Shown here one piece after another: positions 1 to 7,043 of a DNA stretch of 11,896 nucleotides. Each line of letters starts with the position of its first letter. The stretch's first letter is position 1. The notes below the pieces were generated by a model that ran no database searches, had not been told where the DNA came from, and saw only the letters and a program-made list of their open reading frames with translations. The DNA comes from Phycisphaerae bacterium (GTDB lineage: Bacteria > Planctomycetota > Phycisphaerae > UBA1845): positions 1-11,896 of the forward strand of contig JAJDDU010000307.1 in the NCBI GenBank assembly GCA_029260155.1. Direction: 5' to 3'. A program made the position numbers and the translations under genes.

Positions 1-75
1 CGTCGTTGATCAGGATGGACACATCGTCTGTGAAGAAGTTGGCGGTTGCGAGGTCGGGTCGGCCGTCGCCGTTGA
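1..75 (-). repeat. 75-bp exact direct repeat, copy at the left edge
   Basis: Bases 1-75 are identical to bases 349-423. Sequence diverges right after base 75, and the other boundary may lie outside the window. It encodes most of one FG-GAP unit (NGDGRPDLATANFFTDDVSI, then LIND). Here it directly follows another calcium loop (DLNNDADPD), about 13 residues out of phase with the normal unit. Confidence 0.95.
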
Positions 76-2185
76 TGTTGCTGACGGCTATGTCGGGGTC
101 TGCGTCGTTGTTGAGGTCGACGATCGCGAGTGACATGGGCCCGACACCCGCTTGGAAGACCGTCTGCTCGGCGAATGCCCCGTCGCCTGTGTTGTAGAGT
201 ATCGACACGGTCGTGCCGGGGCTGCCGAAGGGACCGAGATTGGTGACGGCGAGGTCGGGATGGCCATCGTCGTTGAGATCGTCGATGGCGACGAACGTGG
301 GCACCTGTCCGACGGGATAGGTGCGATGGGGGTCAAAGCCGCTGTCGCCGTCGTTGATCAGGATGGACACATCGTCTGTGAAGAAGTTGGCGGTTGCGAG
401 GTCGGGTCGGCCGTCGCCGTTGAGGTCGCCGATGGCTACGGAAAACGGTGCCAAGCCGACTTGAAACACAGCGTCTTCGGTAAATGTTCCGTCGCCTTGG
501 CCATAGAGCACTGAAACGGTGTCGTCAGCGACGAAGATGTCGCCGGAGTTGGCTACGGCGAGGTCGGGATTGTTGTCTCCGTTCAGATCGCCGACGGCGA
601 CCGACCATGGGCCGAGGCCGACGGATAGCGTTTCGTGTGGGGCGAGAGTTCCGTCGCCGTTGTTTAGCAGTACGGAGACCGTGTTTTCGAAGAAGTTGGC
701 GACGGCGATGTCGGGGTGGCCGTCGCGATTCAGATCGCCTGTTGCGACGGATACTGATCCATCGCCGGCGGGGTAACGGACTTCGGTTGCGAACGTGGCA
801 TCGCCGTTATTGAGCAGGATTGAGACGTTCTGGCTGCTGAAATTTGCGGCTGCGATGTCCGGGTCGTTGTCTCCGTCGAAGTCGGCTGTGGCGACGGTCC
901 ACGGGGCGTTTCCGGCTTGGTTGGTGGCGTCGGATGCGAACCGGCCGCCGCCTTCGTTGAGGAGGACGGAGACGTTGTCGCCGCCGACGTTTGCCAGTGC
1001 GAGGTCGGCGCGTCCGTCGCCGTTGAAGTCGCCGGCGCCGACCGATCGCGGGGTGATACCGGCGTTGAAGATGGTGTCGTCGCCGAAGGTTCCGTCGCCG
1101 TTGTTGAGGAGCACGGAAATGTTCTGGCCGATGACGTTTACGACGGCTAGGTCGAGCGACTGGTTGCCGTCGAAATCATGGACGGCAGCGGACCAGGGTC
1201 CGCTGCCGGCATCGTAGCGCACCTCGTCTGCGAAAAAGCCGTCACCCTCGTTGAGCAATATGGAGATTCCGCCGGGGACTCCGATCGATGCGTCGCCCAT
1301 GTTGACGACGACGAGGTCGAGCGCGTCGTCGTTGTTGACATCGGCGGCAACGACGGATCGGGGGACGGTTCCGACGGGGTACGTCGCGCGTGTGGGGAAG
1401 CGTCCCAGCCCAGCGTTGAAGAGAATCACGACATTGTTGTCTTGGAAATTGACGGTGGCGACATCGTTGTCACCGTCGCGGTCGAAATCGCCGACGGCTG
1501 CGGAGAAAGCGCCGGCGCCGGTTTGGTAGTTGGTAGGTCTGAAGAATCTGCCGCTGCCTCGGTTGATCAGGATTGAGGCGCCGGACGGGGCTCCTGCGTG
1601 TGCGACGGCTAGGTCGCGTTGGCCGTCGCCGTTGAGGTCGCCGACGGCGACGGATAGTGGGGTGACTCCGACCTTTGACATGATGTCGTCGGCGAAGGTT
1701 CCGTCGCCGTTGTTGAGCAGAATGGAGATCATGAAGCGCGGAAAGAAAATGTCACCTTGATTGACGACGATGAGATCGGGGAATCCGTCGTTGTCGACGT
1801 CGTCGATGGCGGCGGACAAGGGCCTGGAGCCGACGCGGTAACGCACGTCGTCGCCGAAGGTGCCGTCGCCGCGATTGATGAGGACGGAGACGTTATCGCC
1901 GTCGTAGTTGGGGACGACGAGGTCGGGTCTGCCGTCGGCGTCTAGATCGCCGACGGCGACGAAGCGCGGGGCGAGCCCGGCGTCGAACTCGGGGTTGCCA
2001 AAGAGCAGGCTGGCCGAGCCGTTGGACAGCGGGAGTTGGGATGAGGATCGCGGAATGGGCCTGGGGGTTCTCTGCAGAAGTCGCGTGGCGATGATCTCGC
2101 GCGGCGTGGGTGCGCTCGATGCCTCAATCGGGGATAACACGGCGAAGATGAGGAACATCGCTACGAAGCGAGCTTTTGACTGCAT
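1..2185 (-). CDS. Secreted FG-GAP/VCBS-type repeat protein, 3' end beyond the window
   Basis: The frame is open for 728 codons from ATG 2185 to the left edge, with no stop. Residues 1 to about 25 (MQSKARFVAMFLIFAVLSPI, then EASSA) look like a Sec signal peptide, so the product is probably exported. From about residue 72 there are 13 tandem units of about 48 to 56 residues. Each has a calcium-loop motif of the type GDLNGDGRPDLAVAN, followed by NVSVLLNNGDGTF and a V/A-G-x-x-P-x-S linker. This is the FG-GAP/VCBS repeat pattern known from integrin-like beta-propellers. Such proteins are often cell-surface or adhesive, but nothing visible indicates a ligand. Several loops have drifted (NNDDALD in unit 5, DGNQSLD in unit 6). 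The last unit at the left edge is out of register. The C-terminus, which could carry a sorting signal, is not in the window. ATG 2185 is supported by a good Shine-Dalgarno site. Confidence 0.93.
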   Translation of the reverse strand, partial: MQSKARFVAMFLIFAVLSPIEASSAPTPREIIATRLLQRTPRPIPRSSSQLPLSNGSASLLFGNPEFDAGLAPRFVAVGDLDADGRPDLVVPNYDGDNVSVLINRGDGTFGDDVRYRVGSRPLSAAIDDVDNDGFPDLIVVNQGDIFFPRFMISILLNNGDGTFADDIMSKVGVTPLSVAVGDLNGDGQRDLAVAHAGAPSGASILINRGSGRFFRPTNYQTGAGAFSAAVGDFDRDGDNDVATVNFQDNNVVILFNAGLGRFPTRATYPVGTVPRSVVAADVNNDDALDLVVVNMGDASIGVPGGISILLNEGDGFFADEVRYDAGSGPWSAAVHDFDGNQSLDLAVVNVIGQNISVLLNNGDGTFGDDTIFNAGITPRSVGAGDFNGDGRADLALANVGGDNVSVLLNEGGGRFASDATNQAGNAPWTVATADFDGDNDPDIAAANFSSQNVSILLNNGDATFATEVRYPAGDGSVSVATGDLNRDGHPDIAVANFFENTVSVLLNNGDGTLAPHETLSVGLGPWSVAVGDLNGDNNPDLAVANSGDIFVADDTVSVLYGQGDGTFTEDAVFQVGLAPFSVAIGDLNGDGRPDLATANFFTDDVSILINDGDSGFDPHRTYPVGQVPTFVAIDDLNDDGHPDLAVTNLGPFGSPGTTVSILYNTGDGAFAEQTVFQAGVGPMSLAIVDLNNDADPDIAVSNINGDGRPDLATANFFTDDVSILIND
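349..423 (-). repeat. 75-bp exact direct repeat, in-register copy
   Basis: This is the partner of bases 1-75, 348 bp (116 codons) away in the same orientation and frame. It sits normally inside FG-GAP unit 11. No other pair of units in the gene shares such a long exact stretch, so this identity exceeds ordinary repeat conservation. Confidence 0.95.
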
Positions 2186-2192
2186 TGCGGGA

Positions 2193-2217
2193 CTCCTTTC
2201 GGCTCGCTTCTATTGTA
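2193..2217 (-). promoter_or_regulatory. Shine-Dalgarno site and possible -10 box of the FG-GAP gene
   Basis: AAAGGAG (2193-2199, minus strand) lies 7 bases before ATG 2185 and fixes that start. Just upstream, TACAAT (2212-2217) resembles a sigma-70 -10 box and would give a leader of about 20 bases. No convincing -35 box sits at the usual distance, so the promoter part is weak; the ribosome binding site is well supported. Confidence 0.5.
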
Positions 2218-2277
2218 GCCACTTGGTTGGGCGTGGGGGTATGGAAATCGGTGGGGTGGGGGCGCTGTCGCGTGCTG

Positions 2278-2304
2278 CCCGTCGCTGTCGCTCAGGGCTC
2301 TGAA
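2278..2304. repeat. 27-bp dispersed repeat, copy 1 (intergenic)
   Basis: On the plus strand it begins CCCGTCGCT and ends GGGCTCTGAA. It matches copies at 8770-8796 and 9929-9955 at 24 of 27 positions. This copy is between the octaheme cytochrome and the FG-GAP gene, beside the hairpin at 2320-2346. The ends (CCCG...CGGG in copy 2) are imperfectly self-complementary, as in REP-type elements. Confidence 0.75.
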
Positions 2305-2319
2305 GGGGTTGTCCGCCTA

Positions 2320-2346
2320 GGGGGGCACGGGTTTTCCGTGCCCCCC
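2320..2346 (-). terminator. Perfect 11-bp GC-rich hairpin after the cytochrome gene
   Basis: GGGGGGCACGG (2320-2330) pairs perfectly with CCGTGCCCCCC (2336-2346) around a 5-base loop. It starts 15 bases past the cytochrome stop codon (TAA, 2364-2362), where a terminator is expected. On the minus strand no T-run follows, so it is not a textbook intrinsic terminator. It could be a pause or mRNA-end-protecting hairpin. Confidence 0.6.
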
Positions 2347-2361
2347 AGGGGTACAGATGTC

Positions 2362-3810
2362 TTATTTATAGCGGGCCTTGAATTCCTGTGCTGACTTCTT
2401 GCGTTGGGCGGCTTCTGCGGGGTCCATTTTGTTCTCGAACCAGCGATGGTTCTTAGAATCGAGTACCTCGCGAAGTTTGGCGTGGAGTTTGTCTGCGGCT
2501 GCGACCTTGGCTGGGTCGCCGCTGGATTTGCTCTTGTGGACGAGTTCCTCGAGTTCGGGAATCATCTCGGTGTAGAAGTTCCTGGCGATCTCGTAGGTTC
2601 CGTGCCAGTGGGTGTAGTCCGGGCCCATCATTGCGGCGCCGTGGCGGGCTCTGCGGCCTTCATGATGCCACAACTCGAACCAGATGAAGTCGAGCTTGTT
2701 GCTGAAGGCGGCGGGTTTCAGGAGCGGCTTGGCGAGGGCCATGAGCGCCTTGCCCGGCTTGGCGAACTTCTCGTGGTACAAGTCGATCAGCGCGTCGTAC
2801 TGTACGTAGAAGTTGTCGACCCACTGCGAGTCGTGACAATTCAAGCAGACGTTTTGCATGTTGTCGCGGCGGACCGTCCAGGGCACGTCCTTGCCGGGGA
2901 GGCCGAGCTTTGCGTCGGAGACCTCGGGGCGGACGGAGATGATCGGGCGGTTGTTCCAGCTGATACGCATGCCGACGTCGTGGGTGACGGGCTGATCTTT
3001 GGTGGCGCTCATGTGACAGGTCGCGCAGGTCGGGGCGAGGTGGTAGTCCTCACCGACGATCCATTTGGGGCGATCCATGTTGAGCTTGTCTTTGTGGGCC
3101 GTAAATGCGATGCCGTGTTTGGATTCGTAGTAGATTTCCTTCTGCGGGTGGTCCGGGCCCATGTGACATTTTCCGCAATTGTCGGGGTGTCGCGCCTGCT
3201 CGACGGAGAAGGTGTGCCGCGAGTGACATGCAGCACAAGATCCCTCGCTGCCGTCAGGGTTGATCCGCCCGATGCCGGTATTGGGCCACGTTGCGGGGTC
3301 GAGCGTGCCGTCATCGAGCACCTTGACGACCGAACCGTGACACTGCCAGCAGCCGTTGACCGCAGCAGCGGAGACGCCGCCGGGAAAGCCCTCGGTGATC
3401 ATCCCGCGATTGCCCTCGACAACCTCGGCGAGACGGTTATCGAGTGAACCGAGGATGCGGCCGGCCTTTGCGTGGTGGGAGGACTGGAATTCCGTGTTCT
3501 CGTGTTCGTGGCACTTTCCGCAGTCCATCGGCGAGACGATGGTGGCGATGAACTTGCCGAAGTGCTCGTGTGCGTCAATTTCGCCTTTCTTGGCTTGGTG
3601 ACACTCGTAGCAGCCGACGTTGGCGCGGTAGTGCAAGCTTTCGCCCCACTGCGCGAAGATGCCGGGGTCGGACTCCTTGTGGCAGGCGACGCACTCCTTG
3701 CTGGCGTCGCTGAGCGCTGAGTAGCTGGTTGGTGCTGCGGTAAGCTCGGGTGTACCGAGCGCGACCAGCAGGCACGCTGTCAAACCTAATGTCACGGTCA
3801 TCCTTGGCAT
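2362..3810 (-). CDS. Secreted octaheme cytochrome c, hydroxylamine oxidoreductase (HAO) family
   Basis: 482 residues from ATG 3810. An in-frame TTG at 3843 would add 11 residues but has no ribosome site and would lengthen the signal peptide. Residues 1 to about 26 form a Sec signal peptide (TVTLGLTACLLVALG core). There are exactly eight CxxCH haem sites, with first Cys at 40, 67, 97, 154, 192, 212, 262 and 322. Haem count, spacing and the helical C-terminal part (WHHEGRRARHGAAMMGPDYT, 381-400) fit the octaheme HAO family, which oxidises hydroxylamine or hydrazine, or in some branches reduces nitrite. By comparison with Nitrosomonas HAO recalled from memory, the active-site Asp-His pair is D220-H221. 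Y399 stands where the Tyr that crosslinks to haem P460 is expected. There is no C-terminal membrane anchor. No quinol-linked or NapC-type partner and no biogenesis gene is in the window. It lies 69 bp after the Clp N-domain gene and may be co-transcribed with it. Substrate and direction are undetermined. Confidence 0.92.
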   Translation of the reverse strand: MPRMTVTLGLTACLLVALGTPELTAAPTSYSALSDASKECVACHKESDPGIFAQWGESLHYRANVGCYECHQAKKGEIDAHEHFGKFIATIVSPMDCGKCHEHENTEFQSSHHAKAGRILGSLDNRLAEVVEGNRGMITEGFPGGVSAAAVNGCWQCHGSVVKVLDDGTLDPATWPNTGIGRINPDGSEGSCAACHSRHTFSVEQARHPDNCGKCHMGPDHPQKEIYYESKHGIAFTAHKDKLNMDRPKWIVGEDYHLAPTCATCHMSATKDQPVTHDVGMRISWNNRPIISVRPEVSDAKLGLPGKDVPWTVRRDNMQNVCLNCHDSQWVDNFYVQYDALIDLYHEKFAKPGKALMALAKPLLKPAAFSNKLDFIWFELWHHEGRRARHGAAMMGPDYTHWHGTYEIARNFYTEMIPELEELVHKSKSSGDPAKVAAADKLHAKLREVLDSKNHRWFENKMDPAEAAQRKKSAQEFKARYK

Positions 3811-3820
3811 TGCTTTAGGT

Positions 3821-3828
3821 TCCTTCCT
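3821..3828 (-). promoter_or_regulatory. Ribosome binding site deciding the cytochrome start
   Basis: AGGAAGGA on the minus strand ends 10 bases before ATG 3810. It supports that start over the upstream TTG at 3843 and the downstream ATG at 3801. Confidence 0.7.
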
Positions 3829-3879
3829 CGCATAGCGAAACAAACGTTATCTAACGCAGCGCGGCTCGTCGCGCATTGA

Positions 3880-4596
3880 TTACGTGTCGGAGTCACCGGC
3901 CAACCGCTCCCTGAGCCAATCGATGGTGACACCTTTCTCTCCGAGTAGATCGGCAATACCGTTGGATGAATCCCGCAGCAATGCTAGAAGCAGATGTTGC
4001 GGCTTGATTTCGCCGGCGCCGAGTCTGTTGGCAGAATCGACCGCGAGGATCATCGTGTGCCAAAAATCGGTGGAGTGGAAGGCCTTTGCGAGTTCCTGTT
4101 GGTGGACCCACTCGAAGTCGCCATGCCTAGAGTGCATGAGATCGTTGCCTGCCTCTCCGTCTGCGCGAAGCATAGCCAGGGCTTTTTCGCGTGCGGTTTC
4201 GAGGTCGACGCCCTGGTCGTGCAGCACCTTCGCTGGGATGCTGTCGGTGTGGGCGAGCAATCCGAGCACGAGATGCTCGGTTCCGATGTAACGGTGGTTG
4301 AACTTCCGCGCCTCATTGATGGCTAGGTTGATGACCTCTTTGAGTTCCTTGGAGTGTGCCCTGCGTGCGGGGGACTTTTCGGTCTCGCCGGACTGCATCT
4401 GGGCGCGTACAGCATCGCGTACGGCGTCGACGTCGACGTTGAGCACGCGAAGGGTCTCGGTGGCGACGCAGGCGCCCTCTGCAATGAGCCCGAGCATGAG
4501 GTGTGCTGGGGCGAGGTAGTCATGTTCCAGCTTGCTCGCTTCGAGGTTGGCGAGTGCCATCGCGTGCCTTGCGCGGTCTGAAAAACGCTCGTGCAT
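3880..4596 (-). CDS. Free-standing Clp N-domain repeat protein without ATPase
   Basis: 238 residues from ATG 4596. The frame stays open upstream to 4788, but that stretch shows no conserved sequence and the ribosome site favours 4596. Residues 1-70 (MHERFSDRARHAMALANLEA) and 80-145 (NHRYIGTEHLVLGLLAH) are two classic Clp N repeats, as at the start of ClpC and ClpA. A third, more divergent repeat follows at about 175-232 (IKPQHLLLALLRDSSNGIAD). No Walker A or B motif exists, so this is not an unfoldase. In ClpA/ClpC the N domain binds adaptors and substrates. A stand-alone copy could act as an adaptor, a decoy or a substrate-binding protein in the cytoplasm; that is inference. No signal peptide or membrane segment is seen. 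It precedes the octaheme cytochrome by 69 bp, but no functional link between the two is visible. Confidence 0.9.
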   Translation of the reverse strand: MHERFSDRARHAMALANLEASKLEHDYLAPAHLMLGLIAEGACVATETLRVLNVDVDAVRDAVRAQMQSGETEKSPARRAHSKELKEVINLAINEARKFNHRYIGTEHLVLGLLAHTDSIPAKVLHDQGVDLETAREKALAMLRADGEAGNDLMHSRHGDFEWVHQQELAKAFHSTDFWHTMILAVDSANRLGAGEIKPQHLLLALLRDSSNGIADLLGEKGVTIDWLRERLAGDSDT

Positions 4597-4606
4597 TGTG
4601 TTTTGA

Positions 4607-4615
4607 TCTTTCCTT
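4607..4615 (-). promoter_or_regulatory. Ribosome binding site of the Clp N-domain gene
   Basis: The purine-rich AAGGAAAGA on the minus strand lies 10 bases before ATG 4596. It selects this start rather than the far upstream ATG at 4788 in the same frame. Confidence 0.6.
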
Positions 4616-4765
4616 GGTGATCGACCACGGGGCACACACCCGCCACAGGGGCATGCGATTTCCGTACCCGGACTCACAGACATAAGAACGGCGAGCGGTG
4701 CGCCCAGGGGCGTCGCCTTCAGAACCACGCCAAGGCCAAGCACCCGATGCCGCGTCAACCGCCGC

Positions 4766-4793
4766 AGTCTAGCGTGATCTCCGCGCATGGCAA
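4766..4793 (-). promoter_or_regulatory. Possible sigma-70-like promoter for the Clp N-domain/cytochrome pair
   Basis: On the minus strand TTGCCA (4793-4788) and TAGACT (4771-4766) are separated by 16 bases. They match the -35 and -10 consensus at 5 of 6 and 4 of 6 positions. The site lies in the 231-bp gap, the only sizeable gap between genes here apart from the one before the FG-GAP gene. The implied leader is about 160 bases, which is long. The call rests on consensus matching only. Confidence 0.25.
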
Positions 4794-4827
4794 CGATGGA
4801 GGGCGGGGTGACGCTCCGCTAGCGGTT

Positions 4828-5994
4828 TCACCTCTTCCAGGGCAGTTTCTTGGGTTTGATAAACGGGTTGGCGGGGTCGATGGGCGGGGGTTCGTTCTGT
4901 ACCAGGGCGCCAAGTTCGGTATTTCGGGCCAGGACGACTTCGTAGCAGGACTCCAAATCGCCGTGACGGATGACCAGCTGCACGACCTCGCCTGCAGGGA
5001 CCATGTAGATGGCTTGGCGGAGGTTTTTGATGCTGCGGAGTTCGTGCCCGTTGGCCGTGGCGATGATGTCTCCCGGTCGGATGCCCAACTCTCGCACCGG
5101 CGACGGGTCGGCTACGGCGCGGATCATGCAGTTGTTCTGCGCGCGTGTGTTGATCGATACCCCCAGCCAGCCGCGATAGAAAGACACGCCCTCTTTCAGC
5201 TCGGCGACGATTTCCTCGACGCGATCCTTGGTCACGGCGAAACCGATGCCCGCGTCGTAGAATTCCACGCCAGCCAGCTCGCCGGGGCGTTGGGCCATCG
5301 GGACACAGATTCCCAGGACTCGGCCTCGCAGGTCGATGAGCGGCCCGCCGTAGTTGGCGGGTGAGAGTTTGGCGTCTGTTTGAACGGCATTGCCGTCCAT
5401 GCGGTTTAGGGCGCTGACGATGCCGACGGTGGCGGATGGCGATTCTCCGCCAAACCCGCGGCCTAGGGCGATCGTGCGCATGCCAACGCGGATCTCTGAG
5501 ACGGGAACCCACTCCGGGGTTTGCAGGCCAGTTGCGTCGATTTTCAGAAGCGCCAGCTTTCGGACACGATCACGGGCCACGAGTTCGGCGACGTAGTCTC
5601 TGCCGTCGGTGAGGTGGATTGTGATGTGGGCCGGCTCGCGGACGAAATTGAAGCTGCTGGTGAGAATCCACCCGTCGGCGTCAAAGATGATGCCGGCGGT
5701 TGGCCCGTCGGCGACCATGAATTGGGATCCCAAGTTGTCTTGGAACGGCATGGGTTGGGGCGGCGGGCTTCCGTCGTCTTCCTCTTCCTCGGGGGGGGCG
5801 GTTTCACCGACGACGCGGGGTTGTGCGCCACCGATGGTCTCTATGCGGACGATGTAGGGCACAACGCTGTCGATGGCGTCGTGAAAAAGGGACTGGCGTG
5901 TTTTCAGTATATCGAAGTCTTCGCCGGCGCGAGCGGGTTGTGCGGCTGTGGTCACCAGGGCCATGCACGACGCTACGATGGGGAACCAACGCAT
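4828..5994 (-). CDS. HtrA/trypsin-like pseudoprotease with PDZ domain (all three catalytic residues replaced)
   Basis: 388 residues from ATG 5994, chosen because GGAGG lies 7 bases upstream; a GTG at 5997 overlaps. A signal peptide covers about residues 1-23 (RWFPIVASCMALVTTAAQPA). An acidic/Pro-rich loop (PPEEEEDDGSPPP) follows at about 68-79. The trypsin-like S1C fold is clear: GIIFDADGWILTSS, ALLKI, NYGGPL, and GIGFAV before the PDZ domain. Where HtrA has TNxHVV this protein has TSSFNF (His replaced by Phe 115). The Asp of DLALLKI is Lys 146. The Ser of GNSGGPL is Tyr 215. The PDZ domain at about 270-358 is intact (GIRPGDIIATANGHEL), so it may bind peptides or partner proteases without cutting. 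It is the last gene of the overlapping cluster; its ATG shares one base with the preceding TGA. The reading frame is clean, so it is unlikely to be a decaying pseudogene. Confidence 0.9.
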   Translation of the reverse strand: MRWFPIVASCMALVTTAAQPARAGEDFDILKTRQSLFHDAIDSVVPYIVRIETIGGAQPRVVGETAPPEEEEDDGSPPPQPMPFQDNLGSQFMVADGPTAGIIFDADGWILTSSFNFVREPAHITIHLTDGRDYVAELVARDRVRKLALLKIDATGLQTPEWVPVSEIRVGMRTIALGRGFGGESPSATVGIVSALNRMDGNAVQTDAKLSPANYGGPLIDLRGRVLGICVPMAQRPGELAGVEFYDAGIGFAVTKDRVEEIVAELKEGVSFYRGWLGVSINTRAQNNCMIRAVADPSPVRELGIRPGDIIATANGHELRSIKNLRQAIYMVPAGEVVQLVIRHGDLESCYEVVLARNTELGALVQNEPPPIDPANPFIKPKKLPWKR

Positions 5995-7043
5995 CACTTC
6001 GCCTCCGCGAGTTCGATGGTCATAGTCTTGATCTGCTCGTTGCGGATCACGACAAGTTGCAGCGTGTCACCGGGTTTCTTGCGACGCATGACCTGCTGGA
6101 ACGATGCGATGTCGCTGACACTCTTGCCGCCCACCGATACAATGAGATCGTCTTTTTTGACGCCGGCTGCGCGCGCGGGTGACCGGCGTTTGACGCTGTC
6201 GACGTAGACCAGCTTCTTCAGATAGCCGAGCTCGAAGAGCTTGATGCCGTGGAAGGCTGCGACGGTGGCCGGCTTGTGTGCGGGAGCCGCTTCGGGATGT
6301 AGCACGGACTGTACGAAGTCGGTCACGGTCTCGACGGGGACTGCGTAGTTGAAGTTGGTGTGGGTGCGGTTTGAAACGACCAGCCGGCCGATGAGGCCTA
6401 CCCATTCGCCGTCAAGGTTGACGAGCGCTCCGCCGGGAGAACCGGGCGTGCTGGTGATGGTGTCGATTACGAGTACCTCCCCTCGGAAGGGAAAGTCGCG
6501 TGTTTTTCGGCGGGCGTCCAGCTCGGCGCGCGTGCTGAACACGCCGACCGTGGTCGAGATGGGCTCGTCGCCCTGAGCCACCTTGAAAGGGTTGCCCCCG
6601 GCGATCACCCAGTCTCCGGGGCGCAGTGTGCTGGAATCTCCCGGCTTGAAGTAGCTGAACTGCCCATCCTCGATGGCGTCGCCCTGTACGGAGCGGCCGC
6701 GGCGGTCGTACTGCGAGAGTGGCTTGAGACGCAGGAGGGCGAGTTGGGTGTCTCTGTCCTGCTTGAGGACGTCTGCCCCGTAAACAGTGCCATCTTCTGT
6801 CACTACACGCAGCCGTTCGGCATCGAGCAGCAGGGAGACCACGGTTACGACCACGCCGTCGGACGTTACGAGTACGCCGCTTCCGTAGCCGGCGGATAAG
6901 CCCGCCTTGAGGCCGAAAAGGCGGACGACGCGGCTGGACAGTGCTTCGATGGCGGGGTCGAAACCACCTGCGGAGAGACTGGAAGCGGCGGCGAGCACGA
7001 TGCCGCAAACGTAACAGAATGTTCTGTGCTTGCCTGTTACCAT
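5994..7043 (-). CDS. Second HtrA/trypsin-like pseudoprotease with PDZ domain
   Basis: 349 residues from ATG 7043. A further in-frame ATG at 7115 would put 24 charged residues before the signal peptide, so 7043 is preferred. Residues 1-25 are a signal peptide (KHR, then a hydrophobic stretch FCYVCGIVLAAASSLSA). The protease fold is recognisable from GSGVLVTSDGVVVT, LALLRL, PGSPGGALVNLDGEWVGLIG and NYAVPVETV. All triad positions are changed. The His site is Ser 70 (TVVSLLL replaces TNxHVV). The Asp site is Gln 100 (DTQLALL). The nucleophile is Pro 203 (GSPGGAL for GNSGGPL). A PDZ domain covers about 268-345 (AAGVKKDDLIVSVGGKSVSD). Relative to typical HtrA it has an extra segment at about 109-140. 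It overlaps the remnant upstream by 7 bases and its TGA touches the next start, suggesting coupled translation. The replacements differ from those in its neighbour, so the two may have lost activity separately. Confidence 0.9.
   Translation of the reverse strand: MVTGKHRTFCYVCGIVLAAASSLSAGGFDPAIEALSSRVVRLFGLKAGLSAGYGSGVLVTSDGVVVTVVSLLLDAERLRVVTEDGTVYGADVLKQDRDTQLALLRLKPLSQYDRRGRSVQGDAIEDGQFSYFKPGDSSTLRPGDWVIAGGNPFKVAQGDEPISTTVGVFSTRAELDARRKTRDFPFRGEVLVIDTITSTPGSPGGALVNLDGEWVGLIGRLVVSNRTHTNFNYAVPVETVTDFVQSVLHPEAAPAHKPATVAAFHGIKLFELGYLKKLVYVDSVKRRSPARAAGVKKDDLIVSVGGKSVSDIASFQQVMRRKKPGDTLQLVVIRNEQIKTMTIELAEAK
6002..6006 (-). promoter_or_regulatory. Ribosome binding site inside the preceding gene's end
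   Basis: GGAGG on the minus strand, 7 bases before ATG 5994, lies within the last codons of the upstream pseudoprotease gene. It favours ATG 5994 over GTG 5997 and suggests that the last gene of the cluster can also initiate on its own. Confidence 0.65.

Noticed and set aside
1..1945. Several open frames on the plus strand opposite the FG-GAP gene
   Set aside because: They are low-complexity mirror images of the repetitive, GC-rich minus-strand gene. They have no protein family pattern, and the minus frame is continuous and clearly FG-GAP.
2404..3447. A 347-codon open frame on the plus strand opposite the cytochrome gene
   Set aside because: The minus strand encodes eight CxxCH motifs and conserved HAO features. 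The plus frame has a composition typical of an antisense shadow in GC-rich DNA.
3855..3879. GCGCG/CGCGC stem between the Clp N-domain gene and the cytochrome gene
   Set aside because: The stem is only 5 pairs in GC-rich sequence and has no T-run, so there is no support for a terminator or regulatory element.
4597..4788. N-terminal extension of the Clp N-domain protein to ATG 4788
   Set aside because: The extra 64 residues look unlike Clp N sequence, while ATG 4596 begins the typical domain start and has a ribosome site.
4816..4825. 10-base palindrome CCGCTAGCGG just after the last pseudoprotease gene
   Set aside because: A hairpin would have only 4 pairs and a 2-base loop, with no T-run, so it is too short to call a terminator.
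5521..6207. A 228-codon plus-strand frame spanning the junction of the two pseudoprotease genes
   Set aside because: It has no recognisable domain or ribosome site and is explained as an antisense frame across two genes with PDZ and protease motifs.
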